Assembly: GCF_905475395.1 (NCBI RefSeq)
Contig: NC_058337.1
Coordinates: forward strand, 115,748,368 to 115,812,367
DNA from: Chrysoperla carnea
Lineage: Eukaryota > Arthropoda > Insecta > Neuroptera > Chrysopidae
Length of the DNA stretch: 64,000 nt
Direction: 5' to 3'
Translations under genes and position numbers: made by a program
The notes under the pieces: generated by a model
The model's database searches: none
Told to the model about the DNA's origin: nothing
The model's input: only the letters and a program-made list of their open reading frames with translations
Shown here: in pieces, positions 50,130 through 61,242 of the stretch
Position numbering within the stretch: position 1 is the stretch's first letter
Layout of the letters: each line of letters opens with the position of its first letter

Positions 50130-50700
50130 TACCAAATTAAGAAAAAAAAATCATAAAATTTTTTTTAGACAAATAATATGCGGAAACTTAATAATAATAA
50201 AAATAAACAAACGCGATTTTTTTTTTCAAGTACGCAACATCGCAAGCGTAAACACACAAAACATTACACACACACACATGTTAATAAATGTTTTGTTATT
50301 TATTGTAAATACAACCTTGGAATATTTTTACTACACAAATTTATTCAAAAAAATTTAATGAATATTATTTAAATAATTAATTCTTTTATTAATTTAGCGC
50401 AAAAAAAAAAAAAAAAAATTAAAAAATACATACCTTATAAAAAAAGTTATTTTGAATAATTTTCAAAAAAAAAATTTAATAAAAAAAATAATTGATTATT
50501 TAATATTAATTTATAAAAAAAATAACTGAGCCGTTTTAATTTAAAACATCTAAAAAAAAATCTTCTTCGATTTGCTGTTTTTAAAAATTTCAACAAATGT
50601 CGTGTTTATATGTTGAGCTCAGCAGATGTGTGATATGTTTAGCACTCACTGAAAACACTGAAATATGTTTTTTTTTTTTAAATATTATTTTTTTTATACA
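50130..50700. other. Low-complexity A/T homopolymer region
   Basis: Runs of A and T up to about 20 nt occur (notably 50401-50420), with a short CA-type repeat at about 50263-50277. The ORF at 50178-50372 is low-complexity Lys/Asn/Thr and not convincing. Confidence 0.6.
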
Positions 50701-52890
50701 AGGTTGATGTGGGATGCCGCACGTTGATAATAAATTAAGTAGAAACAAGTTGATTTTTACAATAATAAAATAATGTTGTATTGGATTGGCGCCACCTTAC
50801 TGTGTTCCGGAAAGCAGATCAACAAAACAAAATGCTTAGTATATATATAGAAATATTTGCTTGTTATGTGAGAGAGTTTTAGTTGAGTCTTATCACTACG
50901 TTCGCGTTGTTAAGCACTATTATAACAACACTATTATTGTAGAACTATTTTTATTTAGAATGGTGTTTTATTATGAGTATATTAGTTCTGATTCTTTTTA
51001 AAAAAACACGATGCATGGTAGTACGTTTACATTAGGTTTTGTTTGAGTTGATACGGAATACATTGATAGAGTGGTATTTGTTTGTTTGGATAGGCAGGCC
51101 TGGATTTTATGATTCAAGGTCTTTAGGAAGTGAACAGAGTCGGAGCATAATTATTTTACATTATCTTAATACACATATGCGAAATACTACTCATTGACTG
51201 ACTAACTCATTAATAATGACGGGAGTAGTGTGGTGTCAGAATCAGAGGTCTCGCCCAACTTTTATAGCTTAATATTGACGTCCATGGAGATTTGTCTAGA
51301 TCCATTGCGAATTCTGAAGCTCCTATTATATTATTTTATAAAAGAGATAGTCGAGATAGCGCTAGCACATGCCCAGAGTTGGAATTGATTGCAATAATCA
51401 GGAACAGTTTTTTGTTGAGAATATATTTTCTCATTATAAACTATGCGAAATATATAAAAATCCTTTTCTTGATTCGTAGAGAGAACTATGTCATCAGTCA
51501 GTCAATATGGCAGTCATAACTTTAACAGCAGTGATCTACGGAAAGACTTGACCGTTAAATAATAGGATATTTTTTACAGTTAATTCATACATTTGAACAG
51601 TGTTGTTTTAAACTGCTATGGTTTCTTAATATCAATTTATTTATTCAATTGTAACTAAGTTAAAGTCTTTTATAGTAGTTCTATTTAAAACCGAGGGTTG
51701 CATGACAAAGTGGTTTTCCCGATAGAAATTGTTTTGCTTTTCATAAAAAAACTATAAAACATAATAAATGAAGGAATAAGTTCCATATTTTTATTAACAC
51801 GAATCAGTATAAAGAAAAAAAAATCAAAATAGTTACAGCTTTATTTTTAGAATATAGAATTTGCAATAATTTTTTTTTTGTTACAAATGCATATAAAGAT
51901 GAAAGAATAATTCATCTAAAGTATATTTCAGTAACTTTTTTTAAAATTAATAATTCCATTTTTTTTATTAATTATAAATAAAAAAAATAGTTATATTTTT
52001 GAATAAAAAAATAGTAATGACGTATTTACACCCGTTGAGGCAGTGAGCCAATCGAAAACACAGTAAATTCATATTTTTCAGCTTGTTTCTATGGAAAATT
52101 ACGTTATAAATTATTGAAAACAAGTTCAGAAACAAACCATTTATCATTCTTCATGTTATTTTATCATTTCTCCGTGCGGTGGCGTTGCTATAAACGATGT
52201 GTTGACGTCATTGCCGTTTGAATTTATAGTTAGGAAAAACCATTTTCAATTGTAAAATTACATGAAAAAAGAATTAAACAAGTCTGTTTTTCGAAACTTT
52301 CGAGAAAAAAAAAAGTTCTGTATTACAAATATTCTTTTATTGTAGGCATTTAATGAATAAGTAAAAAATAAACGAAAATGCCTCTGTTTTTGTTGATATT
52401 TTAACCTAAAAATTATTTTATGTAAATAAACAATTCTTGTATTGTTATGTTTTTATGTAAACAAAATAAATAAAAAAAACGCAGGATAATTTTGTATACA
52501 AATCATTGTCAACTTAAATATATTAAATCGTTGTCAAAATAATGAAATGTAAACGTTTTTAATGAGAAAATTCAAGTAGGTATATGTTTGTTTACATTCA
52601 TATAAAGACATATACATACGTACACGTTTCGCGATTCATTACATAGAAGGAAAATGGATGGATGGTGTTTGATTTTTATTAGATAGAAAGTCAATTAACA
52701 TGAAGTGAATCATAACAACAATAATAAATGAGAGATAGATGAATCTATATAATCTAGAATATACAGCCCGAGGACAGCCTGAGCACACGCCTATTATAAA
52801 GCAACTAAATAATTATTATAATCATAATACAAATAAAATGTTTGTTTACTAAATTGAGTTATAAACACCATGTATGAGAGCTGCTTTCCA
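50700..52890. other. Gene-free stretch with scattered promoter-like motifs
   Basis: A TATATATATAG tract at about 50840 is followed by more GC-balanced sequence, and a perfect cAMP-response palindrome TGACGTCA lies at 52203-52210 downstream of AGCCAATC (about 52049). No exon could be attached to either, so these may be chance. Confidence 0.3.
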
Positions 52891-53360
52891 TTTGTATTAG
52901 TTCCATCGGCGCGTGTCAGTATAAGTTGCCACACTGTGGTTAGGCTATGTTAGGAAAAGAGGGCTTTCTGCTTTGATGTGGTTGGTTTTTGTCGACGGGC
53001 TTCAGATTGGAAAGGCTGTCAAAGAATGGCTGACTGAAGTGAGTCCATTTTCTCATGGGAAGAGTTGGCCATTGTCAGAGAAGATGAGGTAACGCTTCTT
53101 CTTTCTCCCCACTGTAACAGCTTCTGCAATAATTCAGTTGTGTTGCTGGGCAGACCTTTTGAAGCCAGATAAGATGTTTGAAACGCCTATGATTGTACTC
53201 TGGCCATATCTGTCTTGCACTCAAGTTCCTTCTTGCTTCCAACTAAGATTGGCTCTTATCTCTTATTTCTCTCTCAGGAGCATCGGACAGTTCCCAAAGA
53301 GGCCATACCATACTCTAAGCGAGTAGAAACTTGTCGAATATCATGGTTTAATCGGTCTTG
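52890..53360. other. GC-richer segment of unknown nature
   Basis: About 470 bp stand out from the AT-rich surroundings in base composition and complexity. All six frames have stops apart from short runs such as 53138-53326 (+), and I recognise no protein or RNA family. It could be a decayed mobile-element fragment or a transferred segment. Confidence 0.4.
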
Positions 53361-53496
53361 GAACTTAACGCGAGCTTTATCAAACTAATGTGGTAGAAAC
53401 TAGGACCAAATTCACCTTAAATTGTATACAATTATTTCCACCTAATGTAGGTCAACAACACGAAGAAATAGAACTATGTTGGGTGTAAAAAAAATA

Positions 53497-53748
53497 ACGT
53501 AGAGTCACGATAATCGGAACACTCGATAATCACCCAGACTTTCCATACCACTTTCTCGCAATCAAAAATGATATTGTTTGTTTGTATATACATCTAATAT
53601 GATTATTTTTATGATTCAAAAAGCACAATATCGTATTTACAGTATCGCTTAAAAACATACATTACATATGCTGTACAATCCCAGTAATCGGATTCAACTC
53701 TAACAATCCCCTGGTTTTGATTGAGACCCGATTATCGAGACTCTACTG
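53497..53748. mobile_element. Pogo/Tigger-like MITE, 252 bp
   Basis: The ends are ACGTAGAGTCACGATAATCGG and, on the opposite strand, CAGTAGAGTCTCGATAATCGG, flanked by TA (53495-53496 and 53749-53750). This terminal form and the TA target fit the pogo branch of Tc1/mariner. It has no coding capacity. Confidence 0.75.
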
Positions 53749-54394
53749 TAATACAAAAGTGATGGAGGGAACATAGGTTTGTTTTTAGCATCAAATGAAA
53801 AAATTTTTGAAGTACACTCTTTTATTTGAATGCACGAAAAGGGGAGAAGCAAGTCTTTCAAAAACTCGACCACAAAAAAAAAAAGATAGAATTGATTATA
53901 TTCTACTTTGTAGTTTATTTTTCTATTTATAACTGATTTTTAATTAGGTATTCTTGTTTATTTTAACTTTTAAGAGTAATTTTTTTTAACACAGCTTTTT
54001 ATTAAAAACAAACCTAAATCATTTGAACTGAGATTTGGTGTAAAAGGAAGGCTATCTTAAGTGAGTGAACAAAGTATGTATTTAAGTAAGATAAAAATAT
54101 AATATTTTATATACGCGATTTGCGCATTAATTTAATTATTCAATTAAAAGTATATTTTATCAGGAGCGTAGATCGACAAATCCATTTAAAAATTAATTAT
54201 ATTATTTGACACATTTCATTTATATAGCCAAGTTTTTCTACTTAATTTATGGTGGAAGCGCAAGTTAGTGTATTAAACATATAGATTTGTGAAAAAATTA
54301 TTTACGAATTCATTAGTATTAGGTATACTTTTTTTGTGTGAAAATTTTTCACTTGTTATGGTTCGATAGTTAAGAGTTAAGCATCATTGCCGAG

Positions 54395-54520
54395 AGTTTA
54401 TTTTAAGCCGGCTGAATTTCGGCTATATCTTTCTTTATTTATCTTAAAAATTTATGAAGTATGTCTCACCTCTGAGAGCGGCTGATTTAACTAACGCTGG
54501 ATCGAGAAATGCAAAAACAT
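54395..54520 (+). repeat. CTGAGAGCGG-family repeat, copy 3
   Basis: It carries GTTTATTTTAAGCCGGCTGA, CACCTCTGAGAGCGGCTGA and ACTAACGCTGGAT, shared with 45570-45735 (opposite strand) and partly with 35610-35745. Confidence 0.55.
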
Positions 54521-55333
54521 GACATGAACAATGATTTAGAAAAAATAGTCTAAAAATGATTTTAAAATCAAGAATATTCGAAGCTTTTTGGGAACGTAGA
54601 CCAATAAACACAGTAAACGCAACCGCTTGATCTCAGTTGCCAGGTGTATCCAAAATCCATTAATCTGAAATCAACTTTGTCGCTAGTTCTTATATCATTA
54701 TTTTTTCATAATTTTTTTTCTAAATTTTATAATTGCGCATACTCCTCAAATATTTTTCTTTATACCCGCCATAGTGTGGAATTGTAAAATTAATTTATTA
54801 ATAATTCAATGCTAAATTAATAAAGCTTTGTACAGGCAATGGTTGTTGCATAATAATTTATGAATTATTATTGTATTATTGTTATAAATTAAGAGGAATA
54901 TTATTTAATTCATATATTTATTTCTATATTCATTTGAAAAATTAATTAATATTACTCATCGAAAATTTTAAATATTGTTTTTTGAGGCCAATAGCAAAAT
55001 AATGAAGCGACATATATGCTAATTAATTACTTCAAGAAGTGGATATCAACCACAATTCAAATACTCTAAGAAGAAAAACGTATTTTTCTAAAGAAAAGTT
55101 TGTCTATGCTGCAATAGATGTCCAGAAACTAAGTTTTGTTTGGAAGTTAATAGATTGTTAGAATGCCTTGAAAATATTTTAACAATTGTTTGTAATATTG
55201 ATTAATATTCAAGTGTTTTGTTGAATTTGATTTTATCCTATCTTCAAACCAAATAGACATTTTTTCTGTTAATAGATGCCACTATAAATTCCATCTAGGA
55301 ATCTTACTTCTTGTTGCATGTTCTAGTTATACT

Positions 55334-55560
55334 AAGTATATTTGAAATATATCAAGGTATACTAAATTTAGCTCCAAGTTTGTAACGTTTAAATATATTG
55401 ATAATACGAACCAAATTTTGGCACAGGTATTCATATAATCACTGAATTAGTGCATTTTCAGTTGTCCGCCCGAAAAACCAAAAAAGATATCAAGCTGCAT
55501 TTTTACAGCGTGCTCAGGACCATGAAGGTTATAAAGAAGGAGAAAGATCGCTATGTACTA
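55334..55560 (-). repeat. Dispersed family R1, copy 2
   Basis: It has the same core as at 40672-40890: on the plus strand, ATCAAGGTATACTAAATTTA, then CAAGTTTGTAACGTTTAA, then TTTTGGCACAGGTATTCATA. A further related stretch at 55790-55910 shares the TAAATGAG and TTGAATTCGTA parts. Confidence 0.65.
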
Positions 55561-56235
55561 AAGCATTAGCGCACCTGTCCCTGAAAATTTGTAGAATTTA
55601 TAGTTAATTTTTAAGCCACCAGCCGCGCTGCGCTGTCATCAAGAAGTAGTATCTGCGAAGTGGATGAAGTTAGTTGCATAATGTACAAATTGATATATCA
55701 TTTCAAATTAGCGCACAACAGCCCGCCTTTATTGATACTTTTTAGCGGTCGCAGCGCCTCACTTATTTTATCCATATTTCGGGGACAATATTTTCTATAG
55801 CGATCGTTCTCCTGCTTATAAGCTTCATGCTCAGGACGTAAAATATGAGGTTGAATTCGTAAATGAGCAACATAGGTAAATTGGGTCTTGCGTCCGTAGA
55901 AAATCGTTAGAAATAGAACAAAAGTTTAAATGTCAAAATGTTTCTAATAAATTTTTTCGTAAACGTCACTGTTTACCCGTAAGGGCATTTATATAGTATC
56001 TATTATATGGGAATATCAGTGATGTGTGTGTGACATGTATGTATGCCTGACAAAGCGTATTAACGGCAATACGATCCGAAAAGAATTTCATAACATTCGT
56101 GTGGAACTCAAGGACCAGACCAACCCCACGGGTGTATTATGGTAAATGTCAAATATATCAAAAAAGAAATGTTCTGAAAATAAATCAATAAATCGAATGT
56201 TCTGCAGCCAGAATTATAATTTAAAAATAAAAAAT

Positions 56236-56307
56236 TTCCGATACCGGGAATCGAACCCGAGCCTCCTGGGTGAAAGCCAGGTATCCTAGCCACTAGACCA
56301 TATCGGA
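56236..56307 (-). tRNA. tRNA-Glu (UUC)
   Basis: It is a 72-nt cloverleaf on the minus strand: acceptor arms TCCGATA and TATCGGA plus discriminator A, A-box TGGTCTAGTGGCTAGGAT, anticodon stem CCTGG/CCAGG with loop CTTTCAC (anticodon TTC), and B-box GGTTCGATTCC. There is no intron and no encoded CCA. A run of six T (minus strand) follows within a few bases as the polymerase III terminator. It is a complete, probably active gene. Confidence 0.97.
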
Positions 56308-56544
56308 TCTGTATATCATTTCATAAATTTTATCATCAGTAATCAATGATACTTTCAACATTGTCTAAAAATTATTCTTGAAAGAAGCGGGTAACATTTG
56401 ACTACAAAAATTTCCCTTCCAGCGGGTTAAATCTTTAGGTCACATAGGAAAATAACAAAGATAATATGTCTATAATTGCGTAGAGTATCATAATAACAAT
56501 GCAATTGATTGAAACAAAAAATATTTTTAATAAAAATAAAAAAA

Positions 56545-56616
56545 TTCCGGTACCGGGAATCGAACCCGAGCCTCCTGGGTGAGAGCCAGGTATCCTAGCC
56601 ACTAGACCATACCGGA
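56545..56616 (-). tRNA. tRNA-Glu (CUC)
   Basis: It differs from the neighbouring tRNA-Glu at only three positions: the anticodon's first base (CTC instead of TTC) and one acceptor-stem pair changed on both sides (TCCGGTA with TACCGGA). The A- and B-boxes are identical. A T-run terminator follows. The two genes are 237 bp apart in the same direction and together read both Glu codons. Confidence 0.97.
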
Positions 56617-57944
56617 TCTGGTATTCATATCTTCTTTATAAAATCAATGGAACACAATATTTATAAAATTTATTTTACTGACTACAAGTGATTAGGTTAA
56701 AAAGATCTATTTGTTAAAAACAGAACCGAAAATATTCCATCTCTAATTCACTGACCAAAATATGACATATTCAGAGACCATAGTATCAATGGTATAAAAT
56801 TCAATGTTTTTGAAAATTTTTGATAATATCATCTTATTTTAGAATATAAATCGATAAATCAAATTTTTACAAAACATACACGCAAAAACACAAAGTTTGG
56901 ATAGAGTTGTACAGACATAGGAAACTCAATAAGTGAATTCTTGACCACAGTGCGAGGAGTAGAAACATTGCCGCATCTACATTTCCATAAAATATTGACA
57001 ACAAAGTGTATTAAATTAGAGGTAAAATTTGCAGTGTTTACTATTTGGTAAGCAATATAAATAAATTTATGTTTCATCTTCTATAATAATATATTATTTC
57101 GATTCATTTCTTTTATTATTACATGTATTTTTTTATAAATCAACATGGAATGAATAAATACTTAAGGGGATGAGGTACTTATACAAATAGAAACAGTATA
57201 ATGTTATTTACAGACATAATAATAATCTAACCATAATGATAAGTTCCTTTCTACAGCGCACACATGGTCTTCTACTAGCAACATAGGTCGTGAGCTCAAA
57301 ATGAAGCGAAGTTTTTTTAAAAATATTATTTGTCCGCCAAGTATATCAAGGTACTGATAAAGGATAGTTTGGTATTGAGGAAAAATGAGGCTTTGATCGT
57401 GAATCGAGTGCCGAATATATGAAAATCGAATTTGACAGAGTTAATTATTGTAATACCCAGTATAGAAAGTTTTGAATGTCAGTGCTTGCATTAGTTTTAA
57501 TGAATAGTTTTAAAAGCTAACACAATTATGGAGACCTTTCGGTCGCCATTTGTTTTAGTTTTGGAAAAATGAAAGTATTTTCCAGCATTTTTTTCGTTTT
57601 TCGAGAATCTTTCACAAGACCACTAGTTGAAGCTACCTACAAATTTTCAACTGCCTATCTCTTATAGATAAAACCGACTTATAAGTTTTGTCCTTATTTG
57701 CCCTTCTCGGATAAACAGTGATAAACAGTGATGATTACGAAAAAGTTCTTAAAAAAAATTGTTAATTTATTTAGAAGAAACATTTTTTATATTTTTTATT
57801 CTATCTCTAAGGGCTTACAAGATGGGTCCTACAGACTCAAGACCTTGACCTATGTTGCACATTTACGAACTCAGCGTCACTTTTTTCGTCCTCTGCACGA
57901 TATATAAATTTCCTGTTGATCCGTCTTTTTGTTTTTGATTTACT

Positions 57945-58135
57945 GTGTTGATAGACGGGGGACAGACAGAAAAACAGACAGACGCACAACCGGAAATGGA
58001 CTACTTAGGTGATTTTATAAGCACCTATACCAAAATTTTGTTCTTAGCATCAATATTTTTAAGCTTTACAAACTTGGGACTAAATTTAGTATACCTTGAT
58101 ATATATTTCATATATACAGGGTATAAAAAGATAGT
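57945..58135 (+). repeat. Dispersed family R1, copy 3
   Basis: It starts with degenerate GACAGACAGA-type simple sequence, then GGTGATTTTATAAGCACCTA, ACCAAAATTTTG, ACAAACTTGGGACTAAATTT and ends at ATATACAGGGTATAAAA. Confidence 0.7.
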
Positions 58136-58339
58136 TGAAGACACAATGCGCAGAAATAAAAGGCAGAAAATTTGGGGTAATCGAAGGGGTAAACAAGGTT
58201 AATATATACGATAGGAAAAAAAAATAATACTCCCTTTCATGTTTAGTGATTTAAATGTAACTAAGCTGCTTAACGTTTTGGAGTATAAACAGATCGGTGC
58301 TTTAATTGTAAATGAAATAACCAAGAAAGTTATCATATA

Positions 58340-58625
58340 CAGTGGACCCGCGATAATCCGACAAACGTTTTGCAAGGTAATGTCGAATTATCGAATTTGT
58401 CGGACTATAGAGTACTGCCACAAATCTCCTTGTAATCCGGAACTTTTTGAAAAAGAATGCCTTGTAATCCGACAAATTACATATCAAAGTGATTAAGATT
58501 TTCTAATTTCAGCCACGAAGAATTCATGTATTTATAAGAAATCTGCATTGTAATTACCGTTATAGTTATGTCGGACTACAAGGTGTGCCGGATTAGACAG
58601 GGGCCGGATTACTGCGGGTGTACTG
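58340..58625. mobile_element. Pogo/Tigger-like MITE, 286 bp
   Basis: The ends are CAGTGGACCCGCGATAATCC and, on the opposite strand, CAGTACACCCGCAGTAATCC, flanked by TA (58338-58339 and 58626-58627). Internal sub-terminal copies of the TAATCCGAC motif are present. It has no coding capacity. It differs in sequence from the MITE at 53497-53748. Confidence 0.8.
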
Positions 58626-59634
58626 TATTTACAAAATCAAATCAAGTGAAACTAAGAATTCGTCAAGTTTTCGTCCGTGCTTTTTATTTATGACTACACC
58701 TGGGTATTATCATCGCAGGACTGGTCATGTTTGTGTCCAATATATCCTTTCACTTATTATGGGCTCACGATCTAACACTGTCAATACAAACAAAACAACA
58801 CAAAGAGATAATAAAAAATATCATTGTTTTTGATGTAAAATGTAATTTTATTGACAGTTCTTATGCGGTGGTTTGTTTGTATATGTTTATGTATGGTCGG
58901 TCGATCTCATTTCATCACATTATACTACCAGTAATGTTTGTATGTTTGTTTGTGTGTTTATTTTCCATTGTGAGAACAATGCAATGGTGTGGTGTCTGAG
59001 CTAAGCGTATAGGGATATGAATGTGAGAAAGAATAACCCAAACAAAATGGTTAGATAAAAGATTAGTGTGTGTGGAAATCGTATGTGAATAATACACAGT
59101 AGTGGTATATGTTTTTATTGTTATTTTTCTTTTTACCACTGTGTGAATGAATGGTTTAAGTTGATAATATTCTAATCTGTACTTAGTGTATTGGGTGTCC
59201 TTAATCACATATGTATCAAAGTTCTTTCAAATAAATCTTTATCAAGATGATTTAATTTTAGATTTTTTTTTCTTATTGAAATTAAATGGGGATGAAGTTC
59301 ATCCGGCACCTGAGAGAGGTTAAGATTGCTGTGTTTAATAGTGTGCTTCCTCGCACAGTCTTAACACGCTTTTATTAGCTTGGTATCTTTGTAACGGAAT
59401 CTTTGAACGTGATTTTCACCCAATTCAAAACGTTGGAATGAATTGAAACTTGTCAAGGACCGATGACACAATACAATAATTTAATGAGTTTGGCAGACTA
59501 CCCTGATCAGAATCTTCAGGAATAACGATTAACTGAAAATTCTTTGATGGTGGAAGCGCAGATAACATTCCATAATATATTAATAAATCATATCAAGTTC
59601 TAGTCCTCACTTATTCTTCCTTTTGTTCATAATA

Positions 59635-60060
59635 TTATGGATTTTTACCTGATTTTTAAACTTTGTGATCAAAATTACCCCATCCACTGAATTTTATCAA
59701 ATTTCAAAACAAAATTTCTTTTGCGGATTTCTCGATTTTTTCGAAGGGGTACATTAAAAAAATTGCAAAAAATCGAGAAATTTTGTTTATCTCCAATTTC
59801 GATAAAACTCAGTATATAAGGTAATTTTGACCCAAAAAGTACAAAAAATCGGGTGCATTTGATGACTGGTCGAATAGTTTTTGAGATATGGACTAAAATC
59901 GAACAAAATATTGCGATATCTCAGAAACTTTGCGTCCAATCATTAAATTAACCTGATTTTTATACTTTTTGGATCAAAATTACCCCATGTACCAAGTTTC
60001 ATCAAATGCCAAAACAAAATTTTTTTTTGCGTTTTTCTCGATTTTTTTAAAGGGATTTTT
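59635..60060. repeat. Nested direct and inverted copies of a core repeat
   Basis: The motif CCTGATTTTTAAACTTTGTG, then CAAAATTACCCCAT, occurs at about 59648 and again at about 59950 in direct order. An inverted copy (TAATTTTGACCCAAAAAGTAC) lies between them at about 59820. The same core makes up the fold-back at 27372-27920 and the segment 3235-3400. Here it runs straight into R1 copy 4. Confidence 0.65.
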
Positions 60061-60260
60061 TCGTTTTTGAGTTATCGTGTTGACAGACAGACGGGTAGAC
60101 AACCGACAGACGGATAGACGGACAGACAACCGAAAAGGGACTAATTAGGTGATTTCATGAACACCTATACCAAAATTTTGGCCGTAGCATCAATATTTGT
60201 AAGCGTTACAAACTTGGGACTGAACTTAATATATTATGATATATTTCATATATACATGGT
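60060..60260 (+). repeat. Dispersed family R1, copy 4
   Basis: GACAGACAGACGG-type repeats are followed by GGTGATTTCATGAACACCTA, ACCAAAATTTTGG and ACAAACTTGGGACTGAACTT, and the copy ends ATATACATGGTATAAAAAT. It is the clearest copy of the family. Confidence 0.7.
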
Positions 60261-60945
60261 ATAAAAATAACTGACGATTGTATTATGCATACCTCACAAA
60301 GATAGATGTTCCCTATTTTTAAAGATCACTGTTCATGTTTAGAAATAGTGAAATAAAATGTGAAAAATTATTTATAATTTATGAACAAAATAATCACAAT
60401 AATAGAAAGCTAATAGAACACGTATTATTATTATAAGGTCTTAAAAACGTAAATATACATTCATTTCATACTAAAGGTTATAATATTTATATGCACAAGC
60501 CAATTCAATGTGGGAATTGTTCATATTAAAAGGGAATGTCAAGGTACATGATGCTCTAGTAATAATAATGGGGATATATATAGGAATCTACCTTACCTGT
60601 TTACTTCCTATACAGGTTCTATGTATGTACATATATATACACTATTTTCTTTTGTTTTTCCATAATGGCTTGGGTGTCATTTATCACTGTTTTCATTTTT
60701 TTTTTTATAAATTTCAAAAAGAATAATCATACATTTTGTACAATATAAAAATATTTTGCAACCTGTTGAAAACTACGAGGTACTTGTACGATGTAAGCTA
60801 TTCGTTGTTAGCATAGTTGGTGGTGGGTTCAACTAAATCGATCGTAGCGCTGTTATCCTATAAAATTAACATAAAAACTTATTTAAATTTGCTAGAAATT
60901 AGTATTAAATTTTGAATGTAAACTTACATTAAAAAAAAACTATTG
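60260..60945. other. Gene-free AT-rich stretch
   Basis: No gene or defined repeat was recognised. The ORF at 60508-60726 is hydrophobic and AT-driven. Confidence 0.4.
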
Positions 60946-60947
60946 TG

Positions 60948-61018
60948 TTAATAAAGTAGTGTATTATTACTATTGAAACCCCTGAAATAAAACTCGCACG
61001 GTGCGAATAGCGGTTAAC
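60948..61018 (+). repeat. Dispersed repeat matching 44573-44643, copy 2
   Basis: TTAATAAAGTAGTGTAT and ACTCGCACGGTGCGAATAG match the minus strand at 44573-44643. The central palindrome of the other copy has decayed here. Confidence 0.6.
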
Positions 61019-61242
61019 AGGCCAGGGCAGCTGCCCATCTGGAGCTAGGCAAAATTTTAAGAACTTTTCCCTTATTTGTCAATTTGAAGTAGGCTGAGTT
61101 TAAGGTTCAGGTTTCTGTTAACTATCTTAAAAATTGTAACCTACCCCGCTATATATTACTGTGCAAATTTTCAAATCGATATTACTATAAATGACGAAAG
61201 TGTGAGGATGTCTTCATCTTAAATGAACACACTGTATATGTA

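Noticed and set aside
50178-50372. 64-codon ORF rich in Lys/Asn/His
   Set aside because: It arises from A-rich and CA-repeat sequence and has no features of a real protein.
51200-51540. Inverted ATTGACTGACT motifs as terminal repeats
   Set aside because: Only about 11 bp match, with no target duplication and no second copy.
53138-53326. 62-codon plus-strand ORF as a small protein gene
   Set aside because: No similarity, no splice or promoter context; the surrounding GC-richer segment has stops in all frames.
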